Both the position numbers and the translations under genes were made by a program. Shown here piece by piece: positions 8,548-20,600 of a stretch of 64,000 nt of DNA; positions within the stretch are counted from its first letter, which is position 1; every line of letters starts with the position of its first letter. Under the pieces are notes generated by a model, which did not search any database, was not told the DNA's origin, and saw only the letters and a list, made by a program, of their open reading frames with translations. This DNA comes from RGIG6178 sp045118975 (GTDB lineage Bacteria > Bacillota_I > Bacilli_A > RFN20 > DUOF01): positions 1 through 64,000 of the forward strand of contig JBGVCT010000009.1 of the NCBI GenBank assembly GCA_045118975.1, in the 5' to 3' direction.

Positions 8548-8578
8548 ATATATATAAAAAAGCAACCTAAAGTTGCTT
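8548..8578 (-). terminator. terminator of the t6A operon
   Basis: On the minus strand AGCAAC-TTTAG-GTTGCT is followed by a run of six T. The stem begins at the tsaD stop codon. Confidence 0.8.
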
Positions 8579-9587
8579 AATCATTTAATTCTAAACTTGG
8601 ATTAACCCCATCATCAATACTAGATTCTTCTTCATTGCTATAAAAAGCAGCCATTGCTGTCATCGCTGCATTATCAGTACAACACCAAAGTGGTGGTAAT
8701 ACCACTTCAATATCCTTATTCTTTTCTTTAACTCTATTTGAAACAGTTTCTCTAAGTTCCTTATTAGCACTAACTCCTCCTGCTAATAAGACTTGTTTTA
8801 CATCATATTCTTCAAGAGCTAAGATAACTTTATCAGTTAATATTTCTACAACTCTTTTTTGAAAAGAAGTAGCAACATCTTCCTTTTTAAAGTCTTCTCC
8901 TTTTTGCTTCATATTGTTAACTAGATTCAATACAGCAGTCTTTAATCCTGAAAAAGAAAAATCATATTTTCCTTCAACTTTTGGATAAGGTAGAGCATAC
9001 TTATTTTCTCCCTCATGAGCCAATCTATCAATAATAGGTCCTCCTGGATATTCAAGTCCTAATACTCTAGCAACTTTGTCATAACACTCTCCAACTGCAT
9101 CATCTTTAGTTTCTCCTAAAAGAGTGAAATCATATTCATCCCTCATTAATACAAGTTCACTATGTCCTCCACTTACAACAAGTGTAAGAAGTGGAAATTT
9201 GAAATCACTAATGTATCTAGATGAATAAATATGCCCCTTCATATGATCTACACCTAGAAGTGGAATGTTATACGCTACACTAATTGCCTTAGCAGCTTGT
9301 ATTCCAACATGAAGCGCTCCAATTAATCCAGGACCTTTAGTATAAACAATAACACTAATATCTTCATATTTAATATTAGCTTCATTTAAAGCTGTATCTA
9401 TACAATACATAATATTTTCAAGGTGCAATCTAGAAGCAAGTTCTGGCATTACCCCACCAAACTCTTTATGCTTATTAATTTGACTAGAAACAACATTGGC
9501 AAGTAATTCTTTACCATCTTTTAAAATAGCAATACTAGTCTCATCACAACTTGTTTCTATAGACAATATCATTCTCTTATCAAGCAT
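8577..9587 (-). CDS. tsaD: tRNA N6-adenosine threonylcarbamoyltransferase TsaD
   Basis: Catalytic subunit for the last step of t6A37 synthesis: transfer of the threonylcarbamoyl group from threonylcarbamoyl-AMP to A37 of ANN-decoding tRNAs, working with TsaB and TsaE. The 336-residue length is typical. Seen: the ASKHA phosphate loop IETSCDETS at the N-terminus, the metal-binding HMKGH pair of histidines, VSGGHSELV, GGPIIDRLAHEG and LLAGGVSANKELR. ATG 9587 has a good GAGGTG ribosome site 7 nt away and overlaps the rimI stop by 8 nt; a second ATG at 9572 is less likely. It is the last gene of the operon and its stop sits in the terminator stem. Confidence 0.97.
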   Translation of the reverse strand: MLDKRMILSIETSCDETSIAILKDGKELLANVVSSQINKHKEFGGVMPELASRLHLENIMYCIDTALNEANIKYEDISVIVYTKGPGLIGALHVGIQAAKAISVAYNIPLLGVDHMKGHIYSSRYISDFKFPLLTLVVSGGHSELVLMRDEYDFTLLGETKDDAVGECYDKVARVLGLEYPGGPIIDRLAHEGENKYALPYPKVEGKYDFSFSGLKTAVLNLVNNMKQKGEDFKKEDVATSFQKRVVEILTDKVILALEEYDVKQVLLAGGVSANKELRETVSNRVKEKNKDIEVVLPPLWCCTDNAAMTAMAAFYSNEEESSIDDGVNPSLELND

Positions 9588-10023
9588 CCCTATTCACCTC
9601 TTTTTGCATAACATAGGCGTCTTCTACACCCTCATAATACTTTTCTCTTACACTAATCTTTTTAAATCCATACTTAGAATATAACCCAATAGCAGCTTCA
9701 TTACTAACTCTAACTTCTAATGTAGCAGTAACTATATCACTATTAGAAATTCTCTTAAACATATCTTCCATTAAAATATTTGATAATCCCTTACCTTGAA
9801 GTTCTTTTCTAATACTTACTTTAGTAATATCAATATTATCAAATAAAACCCAAAAGCCATAATATCCCAATATTACTCCATCATGTTCTAAAACATAATT
9901 AAAAGCAATCTCATTTTCTAAATCTCTAAGATAAGCTTCCTTAGTCCACTTATCCTTATACAAAGAATCCTCAATGCTTACTATTTCATCAAGATCTTCT
10001 TTAACCATCTCTCTTACTATCAT
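9580..10023 (-). CDS. rimI: ribosomal protein S18-alanine N-acetyltransferase-like RimI (GNAT)
   Basis: A 147-residue GNAT acetyltransferase. Acetyl-CoA pyrophosphate loop RKELQGKGLSNILM, then the RimI-type segment LEVRVSNEAAIGLYSKYGFKKISVREKYYEG. Known RimI proteins acetylate the N-terminus of ribosomal protein S18 and possibly other proteins. Its position between tsaB and tsaD is conserved in many Bacillota and supports the family assignment over a generic GNAT. Coupled to tsaD by an 8-nt overlap and separated from tsaB by 2 nt. Confidence 0.9.
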   Translation of the reverse strand: MIVREMVKEDLDEIVSIEDSLYKDKWTKEAYLRDLENEIAFNYVLEHDGVILGYYGFWVLFDNIDITKVSIRKELQGKGLSNILMEDMFKRISNSDIVTATLEVRVSNEAAIGLYSKYGFKKISVREKYYEGVEDAYVMQKEVNRDA

Positions 10024-10025
10024 AA

Positions 10026-10592
10026 TTAATCCTTTAAATATATAGCATTAGCACCTTTAGGATCACTAATAGGTTCTATGTTTTTATATATCTCAAACAT
10101 GTTATCAATAATTGAGTTATTATTTTCCTTATCAAATAAATAAGTATCTCCAACTAAATTATAACCACTAACATCTATATTAGTTAAAAAATCAACTGTA
10201 TCCTCTTTTAAACACTTACCCTTATTATACACACCATAATAAGCCCTCTTACTTCTAGCATCGATTAATGATATAGTATTTTCTTTATTACCTGCTAATG
10301 CTCTAAGTGAAGAAACTAACACTAACTCTTTATTTAATACTGAAGTAAAAACTTTAGCAAAAGTTAACCCAATTCTTATACCAGTATAACTACCAGGACC
10401 ATTTGTAACAACAACCTTGTCAATATCTTTGGCCTCAACATTACATGCCTTAAAACACTCTACAACTTCTTTAGCTAACACTTCAGATTGTCTTTTAAAT
10501 GCATCATATTCTTTTTTATATATCAACTTATCATCTTTAGATAGACCAACAGCAAGTTCTTTATTACATGTATCAATAAATAATACTACCAT
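10026..10592 (-). CDS. tsaB: t6A biosynthesis scaffold protein TsaB
   Basis: A 188-residue ASKHA-fold partner of TsaD in the t6A complex. N-terminal FIDTCNKELAVGL corresponds to the degenerate phosphate loop of the family, and VVVTNGPGSYTGIRIGLTFAK is the signature TsaB stretch. SLIDARSKRAYYGVY is also typical. The C-terminus is somewhat short next to the ~230 residues of many TsaB proteins, a trimming common in streamlined Bacillota. The start ATG overlaps the tsaE stop by 7 nt. Confidence 0.93.
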   Translation of the reverse strand: MVVLFIDTCNKELAVGLSKDDKLIYKKEYDAFKRQSEVLAKEVVECFKACNVEAKDIDKVVVTNGPGSYTGIRIGLTFAKVFTSVLNKELVLVSSLRALAGNKENTISLIDARSKRAYYGVYNKGKCLKEDTVDFLTNIDVSGYNLVGDTYLFDKENNNSIIDNMFEIYKNIEPISDPKGANAIYLKD

Positions 10593-11044
10593 ACTCTCTC
10601 TATCTCCTTTTCCACTTTAATATAATTGTCACCAACGCCCTCAATAATAATAGTTCTACTCTCATCTTCATTTACAAGTATATCCATCTTTAAATAATCA
10701 TCAGGAAGAAGATAACTTACATATTCACTCCACTCAATAAAGCAAACATCATTTCCTTCTATATACTCTTCTAATCCCAAATCTTGCTTAACACCTTCAA
10801 GTCTATAAGCATCAATATGATAAAAATCAAACTTGTCACCATTATAGCATTTTAAAATATTAAAAGTTGGACTAGTAACTGTACTACTAACACCTAAATA
10901 AGCAGCTAAACTTTTAGCAAATCTAGTCTTTCCAGCACCTAAATCTCCATTTGCAAGTATCAAAAAACCACCAAAAGTATTACTAGCAATAATTTTGGCT
11001 AATTTATCTGTATCCTCAACACTATAAGATTTAATTGTTATCAT
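10586..11044 (-). CDS. tsaE: t6A biosynthesis ATPase TsaE
   Basis: A 152-residue P-loop ATPase that regenerates the TsaB-TsaD complex during t6A synthesis. Walker A is GDLGAGKTRFAKSL; further family marks are TSPTFNILKCY, FYHIDAYRLEG and FIEWSEYV. The reading frame is open 20 codons further upstream, but ATG 11044 (MITIKSYSVEDTDKL) has GGGG at suitable distance and matches the usual family start. It overlaps the 3' end of the DUF402 gene by 14 nt, which indicates translational coupling. Confidence 0.95.
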   Translation of the reverse strand: MITIKSYSVEDTDKLAKIIASNTFGGFLILANGDLGAGKTRFAKSLAAYLGVSSTVTSPTFNILKCYNGDKFDFYHIDAYRLEGVKQDLGLEEYIEGNDVCFIEWSEYVSYLLPDDYLKMDILVNEDESRTIIIEGVGDNYIKVEKEIERVW

Positions 11045-11573
11045 AATTTTTCCCCATAAAAGCATTCCAAAACTTATTGAATCCATCATTAATAATTTGA
11101 TCATTAAATACTAATTCACCATTTTTAGCATACTCTTTTAAACATTCTAATTCACTTTGTAAAATACGTTCTATCTCTTCTCCATAACCATATTTTTCTT
11201 TATTTACTGCATATTCATCTTCATCAAGTATCTTTAACTCACCTTTAATTGTTTTAACTAAATCAAGATCATAATCAATATACTTTATTACATCATCTTC
11301 AATAATTATTGGAGAAGCTAAATTACAATAATAGTGAACTCCCTCATTTCTTATAATCCCAATAATATTAAACCATCTATGTTTATAATAAGTTGTAAGT
11401 GATGGTTCTTTTGCCATCCACATTCTTCCATCATATTCACGAATAAGCGTTTTAGCATTAGATATCATAATTTTTTCATCATCTTCATAAACTTTACACG
11501 CTTTATCCCAAACACGATGGATACTACCATCATGTTTAAAGCCCATGACACGCATCCATTTAATCTTTTCCAT
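11031..11573 (-). CDS. DUF402 nucleoside di-/triphosphatase (Ntdp-like)
   Basis: A 180-residue DUF402 protein. Diagnostic segments are FKHDGSIHRVW, the REYDGRMWMAKEPS region, YKHRWFNIIGIIRNEGVHYYCN, LASPIIIEDDVIKYIDYDLDL and the LLD-like ILDEDEY. Characterised Staphylococcus homologues hydrolyse nucleoside tri- and diphosphates (Ntdp). ATG 11573 is preferred over GTG 11585, which lies only about 10 nt from the predicted transcription start; no strong ribosome site is present for either. First gene of the operon leading to tsaE-tsaB-rimI-tsaD. A direct role in t6A synthesis is not established. Confidence 0.88.
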   Translation of the reverse strand: MEKIKWMRVMGFKHDGSIHRVWDKACKVYEDDEKIMISNAKTLIREYDGRMWMAKEPSLTTYYKHRWFNIIGIIRNEGVHYYCNLASPIIIEDDVIKYIDYDLDLVKTIKGELKILDEDEYAVNKEKYGYGEEIERILQSELECLKEYAKNGELVFNDQIINDGFNKFWNAFMGKNYDNN

Positions 11574-11600
11574 TTTAATAATCACTACTTTCCATTAGGT

Positions 11601-11609
11601 ATTATAGCA
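11601..11609 (-). promoter_or_regulatory. extended -10 promoter of the DUF402-tsaEB-rimI-tsaD operon
   Basis: On the minus strand TGCTATAAT is a perfect extended -10. TTTATG, 17 nt upstream, is a poor -35. Expected transcription start near 11595. Confidence 0.65.
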
Positions 11610-11641
11610 CTATTATTCAAATACATAAAGACGCAAATAAA

Positions 11642-11672
11642 AAAAGAGTAAGTCTTTAAAACTTACTCTTTT
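11642..11672 (-). terminator. terminator of the giant surface-protein gene
   Basis: The 12-bp perfect stem AAAAGAGTAAGT / ACTTACTCTTTT with a 7-nt loop lies 11 nt past the stop codon. On the minus strand it runs into a T-tract. Confidence 0.9.
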
Positions 11673-11682
11673 AATTCGATCA

Positions 11683-14600
11683 TTAAGCAGCCTTAACTCT
11701 CTTTCTAAGTTTCATGATTAGGAATCCACCACCGATAACACCGATGACACCTAATACATAGAATACCCATGTAAATGATCCGCCACCTTGAGAAGATGCA
11801 CCTGTATTAGTTGTATCTTCTTCAGGTTTTTCAACATTGCCATTTCCATCATCATTTTCAACTAAGATAATCATTAAGTATGCTTGACCATTAATTTCAA
11901 TAATGCTGTCTAATGCAATTGGGTCATTTAGTTTGATACTTGTAGACAAGTTATGAATATCGCTACCATTGTACTTACGTATATATCTGAAGTTTTCTCC
12001 ATTCATACCGATAACATGAACTCCATCACTAACTTTGATGTTATCTAATGCAGTCTTGTTAGTACTATATGGAATTGATTGCTTACTTGTATCGTACTTA
12101 ATCAAGTGAATTTCTCTATATTCCATTGGAACACTAGTTATTTCTCCACCCACATTTTGTTCTACGCTTATTGTAGGCTTACCATTTTCATTAAGTACTT
12201 TCTTATATACATAGAATTCAACAATTTTTGGGTTACCAGCTTTATCTACTGCAGTTAATTTATATAGACCTGTACCAATAATGTTACCATTTTCATCTAT
12301 ATATTCACTTACAACAGTTGTAACAACTGGCTCGTATCCAACTCCATTAAATCTTTCTAGTTCAATAGTATTAATATTGTCATCTCTTACAGCAAAGTGA
12401 ACAAACTTAATTACTTCATCTAATGTATAAGATCCAGTTGCAGAGTTTAGTATACAATTTGCTGGATCAGTTTGAGCACACCAGTTCATGTATTCAACAT
12501 CACTAGGTTGATGTTCATTAGCTCCATACAAGTCAATAATTGGATCGTTTCTATCTAGAATAAATGTATAAGTATACTCAGCAGAGTAATTTCCTGCTCT
12601 ATCTTCTGCATAGAAGATTAATTTATTTTCTCCATCTACAAGAGATAGATTTAACTTACTAGTATACTTCACATAGTTACTAGCACCAGGAGCTTTATAC
12701 TTAATTGTACATGTAGAATCAGAACTATATAATGAGTTAGCATTGTCACTACATAATGGTAATGATTGAGATACTCTTACAGTTGATACATGGAATGTTT
12801 GGTTCATAGTATCAATTGTTGGAGCAATATTATCATTTAAGTAAACAGTTACTATAATCACTAATGGATCATCAGCACTACCTTCATACTTATAAGTACA
12901 CTTATATGTGCCTGTATATTTACCAACATCGCTACCAGCATTAGATTGTACACATGTCTTAGATGGAGAACCTGTAATTAAACCATTATAGATTTCACCC
13001 TCGAATGCATCTGTAACCTTAATACTAATCTTATTTAATCTTTCCTCTGTAAGTTGAGTGAATAATAATTTATTATCAGCACTAACCTCAGCATAAGCAT
13101 TATAAGTCTTACCATCAAGGTGATTTGAAACATTGTCATTTTGTGCAAGACCAGAATCTATAATTTCAAATTCAGGAATCTTAGTATTTATTACATTTAA
13201 GTTGAATGTAATTGTAGCATATAGAGTTAAATTACTTGCATTATAAATCTTATAAACAAGTTTATATCTACCTAAAGATCTAGGTCTAAATGCATCGCCA
13301 TTGCTTAAAGCAGTAGCAAGCATATTTTCACCATTACTTTCTAATGGGCTAGAACCAAGTCTAGAATCAGAAGCTGAATACTCAAATACGCTTAAGTTAT
13401 ATACACCATAGATTTGGTTAGGTTCACTTACAGTAATATTTGTAATAGCTCTAGTCAAAGAAATACCTGTATTCTTAATATCGCTATATTCAAAGTTACC
13501 CATAGTAATTACATTACCAGATACTGTATATCCCTTAGATGTATCTACATCTAATCTAGTAATCTTAGGGGCAGTATTATCTTTAACTGTCAATGTATAA
13601 TGCTTAGTAGCAGTATTAACTACTGTTCTACCATTTCTTACATATCCACCATCAGTTAAAGTGAATGTTACTTCATAAGTTCCAGAGAAGTAGAATAAGA
13701 ATACACCATCAACATAGCTTGCATAAGTTAATCCATCATATATTAATTCTGTATTTACTCCACAAGGTATTGAGTCAAATGTATGAGAAGGAGTACTGCT
13801 ATAAGCAACTACAACTCCACATGTCAATCCATCATCCTTGTAATAGTTATCAGAATATGAGAAATCACTTATTGCTAATCTAGCATATTCGCCATCTCCT
13901 CTATCAGTGATACTAATATTTTGACTTACGTCATTAGTTCCAACACTGAATGTAGGAGCTATTGTATCTTCTACAATAATTGGTAAGTAGTAATAAGAAG
14001 TATTACCAAACTCATCTGTGTATTGTACATAGAAGTTATATGAACCAGTAGTCATTAATTGTGTTAATGCATATGATTCTGTATCATCTTCTTTTAATCC
14101 ATCTGTATGAGGTTGACCTTCAATTGAACCAGTATAGTATAGATATACTCTTGCCTTTTGAGTTGCAGATAATGAATCATAAGCTACACCATCAAATCTT
14201 AAGATTTCCTTCAATACTTTTAATAATGTTTCACTAGATGCTCTTTCTGTCTTAACTACTTGTAAGTATAATCCAACATTATTTGACTTACACTTGCTTT
14301 CATAGTCAGAAGCATTAGTATTACATATTACTAATCTAGAAGTTGCTTTCTCAACAGCATAACCATCAGTTGAGTCTGTGAATACATATCTATATGACTT
14401 ATCAGATAAGTAATCTAAACTTGTATAGATAGTATATAAGTTTTTACTACTTGTTGTAGGAGTATTAATAACTGGATTAGCAAAATCAAATGTCTTAGAA
14501 AGTGTGCTTGATCCAATATTTCTATGGTCATATACTTCCATTGTGATTCCTGTAATATATTCGATATCAGGAATGTAAGGACTATTTGCCATTGCTAGAG

Positions 14601-17600
14601 TTATAAGTACTCTTAATGGTAAATCTGTGATTGTATTTTCATGAGGCGTATATGGAGTAAGCGAAATAATTGTCTCGCCTTCTCTATTTAGGGTATAGTT
14701 AACTCCATCTAGAGTAATCATTGTATCAGTTGATTCAACAGTGGATAAATCATAGAATACTAATTCACCATTAGTATCAACAATTGATACTCCACCATTA
14801 TTAACAGGTATAGAAATTGGAGTATAAGTTTCTCCTCTCTTATATACATATCCTAAAGATGTACTATAAGTGAATCTATAAGATATAGCACCTGCTTTAA
14901 CAATTACTTCTACATAGTCAAATCCAATATCTTCAATTGTAATATTAGTTGCAAATGTTGGTATTTGACCTACACCTTGTAAGAATACTGAGTAACCCAT
15001 AGAAGAATTATCTATTGGTGCCTCATTGTAAGTTAATAAGATTTCAGCTTCATCTGCGTCAACCTTAATTGTATATCTATTAACATTTAGACATTGGCTA
15101 TTATTATCTAAGTCACAAATTTCTAATACATGTGTACCATTTGTTCTAATAGTAATTTCTACAGTATTATTAGTTGCTTGAGACATTGGAGCTGCATCAA
15201 GTTTATACATAATATAATTTCTTTCAGAATCTCTATTGTCAGAACCAATAAACTTAATTCCTGTAGCGCCTAAAGCATTATAGATAGTTTCTTCATTTAA
15301 TTCTTGTCCATCATAAGTAATGATTGGAGCAATTGTATCAATTCTAAAGTATAGTTTAAATACTCTAGACTTGATTACATTACCAGCAGCATCTGTATCA
15401 GTTGCTAACATATACATTACATATTCACTATTATCTGTAATATTTAGAGTAATAGTAGATACATAATATCCCTTAGACTCATCAAATACTGTTGCAGTTA
15501 TAATATCTGCTCTCTTAGCAATACCTGGAGTCTCAAATGCAGTCTTGAATTGAGCACTTGTTTCTACAGTAATATTTTGACCTGATTTACCCTTATCAAT
15601 AACGATAAATTGAACAGTCTTAACATTACTTTCAACATTGATAATTTGAGTAGTTTGATTATAAATAAGTGTATTATTACCATTATATGTTACACCATTA
15701 TGTACAATACCACTGTTATTAGTAATAACTGGTGCAGAAATATTTACACTTCTTAAATCAATTTCATCATGTAAGTAATAATATAAGTTTCCTCTAGTAT
15801 CTAAAGCATAAACTTTAATATATTTACCAACAAGAGAGCTTAAATCCTCAATGTCTGCAGGTTTAATAAATGCAAGAACAAGAGAATCTGGATTTGTTCC
15901 ATCCTTAATATCATCATAACACTCAGGTTGTTGAGTTTGAGGATTAATGCTACATTCTAAGTAACCTAGAACTGTATGGTTAACTACGTTAGTTAAAATT
16001 GATTTTAATCTAATTGTAGCCGCTGCACCATCAGTTGTTTGAGTGAACTCATATGTATATGTAGCAGATGGTAAGTTAGAGAAGTTAGTAACAACAAATA
16101 CATCAGATAGATCAGATTCATTTTGAGCCTTATCCACTACTCTTATATAGAATTGTCTATATTCGAATGTTAATGAATTTGTAGAGTTATAGTTAGTTAT
16201 AGTACCAATTAAATCAGTCATAGTACTATCTCCATATACTCTTAACTCAGTATGATAATTATCTAATCCAGTAATCTTAATGTAGTTCTTACCCTCTCCT
16301 TGATATGCTTCATATTTTACATATGCATTATTGTCATTAGTTGAAGGTAGTTCAGAAGGAATATCTTCATTAGTAATAATACTGTCTTTTGTATTATCGA
16401 TTGTAAATCCTGAAGTTAAGTTGATATTAGTTATCTCAACTTCATTTCCAAATACATCTGTAATAGTTAACATTAATGAATTGAAATATCCTTGATATGT
16501 AACTGGCAAGTATACCTCATCACTAATTTCCATGTCATCAAATGTATTTAAAACAGTTCCAGGAACATCAATTGTATATGTCATTGTAATAGATGACAAC
16601 TTAACATAAATTGTCTTGTAGTAACCATTATTAGCTAAATCAACTTGTAGGTCAGGACTTTGACTTAACAAGATTTCAGCAGCTGTATAGTTATTTCCAT
16701 CAATATATGTTAATTCAAGTGGAACGCTTTCTACACCAACTTCTTGGTTAGCAGCATTCATTGTAACAACAAGTTTAATCTTATCACCATTTACAAGATG
16801 TAGATCAGCCACATTAATTTCATATGTTCTTGTTGCATCTTCATCATAGCAATACTTACTTGAATCATAATCACAGAATCCTTCAGCTCTTATTATTGTA
16901 GATTGTAATGGAATTATTGTTCCACCATTATTCTTTGTATAAGAAGCAGTAACAGAAATTTCTGATAAAGTAGATGTAATCTTAGGAAGAGTGAAGATTA
17001 AACGTCCCTCAGTCTTTGTACTTGAGAAATAAGTACCTACAACTTTTGCTCCAGTAGCAGATGATGCGTGTGCATCAAACACTGGTTTAAATCCTGGAGT
17101 AACAATATCACTATGGTCAATATTAGTAATAATGATATCATCACTACACTTTTCTACTCCATAAATACTTGTTACACAAGCTCTATATCTACCATTCTCT
17201 CTAGCAACATATTCTAGAACGCTTGTTTCAACTTCTTTAAATTCTTCTTGGTCATACATATACCAAATAATTGATTCATAGTCACTTGCCTCAGCATTAA
17301 TTGTTGCAGTAAGTGTTACATGTCCACCAGTAATACCTGTACTGCTCTTAGCTATACTAAAGTCAATACCTCTAGACACATTAACAAATACATATTTGTG
17401 TGTATATGAATTTCCAACATTATCCACTACATACATTATAAATGTTCCTTCACTTACCATATATGTAGCCGCATTACCATTTGGATATAAGTAAGCGTAA
17501 TTGTTGTTTTGACAAGTAGCAATTAGAGATGGATCTAATTCTGTAGCATTGAATAAACAAGCCTTTGAAAGTCCACTAGTTACATCTCTTAATCCACCAT

Positions 17601-20600
17601 TTAATTTAACTACTACATTTGATTCAGTTAATACAAATGTTGTTACATCTTTACTAGTAGAATCAACATCGTAAATATTCTTTGTAGTACTGTATACAGG
17701 AGCATTGTAATCTACTTCTATGCCACGTGTAGTTGTTACTGTCATGTGATAATCTACAAATGGATTATCTTCATCAACAACTATTCTAACAACTAATTCT
17801 TCACTTACATTTCCTGCTTCATCAGTTACTGTAACTACAAGATTAGCATCAACTACACTAAGTGCTAATGATTGTTCTTTAACATTAGTATATCCAGCAC
17901 CATAAACTCTTGCAATTAGAGATAGAGTAGCACCATTAGCAATATATCCACCTACAGGGTTTATATTTACTGTAATTGATTTAATTCCCTCATTTGCTAG
18001 GAACTCTAATTCTTGAGCCATAGCTATATTATGAGAAATATAGTAAACTCCAGAATCAACATTATAATATAGGCTATCACTATAACCATTTACAGCAACA
18101 GTTGGACTAGTTATGTCTATATTAGTCTTATATTCTCCACTAATATATTCATTTCCTAATACGTCAACTATTCTAAAGTAAATTTCAGCATTAGCAATAT
18201 CTTTATTAATACCTAAATCTGTATAGTAGATATTCTCTTCATCAGCCACGATATCTTTGATGAACTCATCATTAATGAATAATTCCATCTTAATGATATC
18301 AATGTTCTTAGAAGGATTATCTTTAATATGACTAGTTACATTAGGTTTAGTAATCTTATTTGTATATGGATTGATTGTTGGAAGTTCAAATACGATTTCT
18401 GAATCAGCTAATTGAACATTTCTTAATAATTCAATTTCAGTGGCATTTCCAGCAAAGTCAGTAACTTCTGCAATTAATGTATATACAATTCCAGACTCTA
18501 GGCTAATATTAGCACCATTAGCAACTGGTACAGATAACCATTTATCTCCACCATCTGGATAATATCCAAATCTATATGTATTGATTCCACTAACTGTATT
18601 AGTTGGTTTAGTTTCATCAATTTCTTCTGTCACATTAAGTGTGAATGCAGGGTTCTTACAATAGTAGATACCATCAATTAATGTACAATTTGTATATTCA
18701 AATGAATGATATACTGGAGCAAAGTTATCAACATTGTCTATTTCTCTAACAATATCAATACTATTTCCTGCATCATCATGGAATGTATAAGTGTATGTTC
18801 CATTTTCATCTTCTACAAATACAAATGTATATACATGATCTTCTACAGTTGGTAATACTCCACCTTCATGAGTATATAGACATTCATCTTGATAATCTCT
18901 ATTACACCATAGTGTTATAACAATTTCTCTATTCTTAGTTGGTAATGAGTTATCTGGACCTATTACTTCATATTCATCTCCATGGATACCATTATCGAAT
19001 CTTACTCCTTCTAATAAAGCAGCAACAATATTAGTATTTGTAGAATCATTTAGATATGCAGTAATAGTGATATCAAATACTCCATCGAATATATTAGTTA
19101 ACACTAATGTATTTCCTTCAAAATAGATGTTGTATGTGTTAAGTGGTGTTTCTGTATTGAAAGTAAATACTTCTCCACCAAGTTCAACAACATATGTTGC
19201 AGTATATCCATATGTAGCATAATCATTGAATAACTTACTTACATCAATACTATGAGTAATATTATATACATTACTATCTATTTGCGCATTTGTTAATCTT
19301 AAGTCAACAACTAGATATCTATATGTAACTAATAACATAACGTTTTCGCTAGTATAGTATCCATATGTTATAGCAGTTGTACCTAGAGGTAAAATATAGT
19401 TATTTCCATCTCTAGAAGCTGTTCCATGACTACTTATCATGTTAACGAATACATAGTGAGTATTTGCTAACTCTCCATGAGTAATTGTAATTGGAGCAGT
19501 AGTATTTTCTGTATAGATTACTGAATGATTTTGCTCATTCATAACATAAATATCTTCGCTTGCTCCACCAACTGTTATGTCAATAGCCTCTGCTACAGAT
19601 ATAGTCTTATTAATTCTATACTTCCATCCACTATTCTCTTCAACTGTATAAGTTAATACGCATGTACCTACAACTGAATCAAGTGCACTACATGAAGTAT
19701 AGTTAGGAGTAATAGTTTTTACTGTTTCTCCTCTAGTAATCATTACTGAATCTTCAATAGTAGTAGCAGTATCTCCTTCTTGTGGAGCTACAAATGTAGT
19801 TCTTATATCTTCTTCACTAACAGGAGTAGTATTTACATGAACGTTAGTAATTTTAATTGGGTATGAAGCAGTGATCTTATTTGCATATTTATGATCTGCC
19901 TCAATAAATCTTACATTTACTGTAAATTCGATTGTATCATTAAGTGCAATATCCTTGCTTGAAGAAATAGTAACAACATTGCTATTAGCATTAAATGTTG
20001 CATATACTCCTTCTGGTAGGTTAAGTACGTTAGTTACATAAACATTTTCATCTAATACAACATCATATGTCTTAGTACCGAATACATCACCTACAGTAAT
20101 AGCTCTATGTTCTTCTTCTACTGTAGTAGCACTTAAGTAATTATGTTTACCATCAGTAAATCCATCAAAATAATCATCTAATGTAAGATTTGTAATTACA
20201 AATCCTTCATTAGCGTTACCCACATCATCAGACATTGGATTTACAGTAACCTTGAAGTCTCTATAGTTGATTAATAATTCATTTGTCAAATCGTATTCAA
20301 TTATTACAATACCATTTGCTCCAGCCTTAGCCCATGCAGGTGCTAAACATTCTCCACTTTGAGATGTTATACAATATGATACATCATCAATAATTGGACT
20401 TAGAGCATCTTCAATTCTAATAGTTAATTCTAGACTTGTCTTGTTATAAGACATATTTACAAGAGTAGTTACTGGAGCTGTTCTATCTACAAATAATCTT
20501 GTAGAGTAAACACCAATATTTCCTACATTATCCTCAACAGTAACTTTAAGTATTCTATTACCATCTTCAACAATACTAATATCTAGATAGTTATCTTCAG

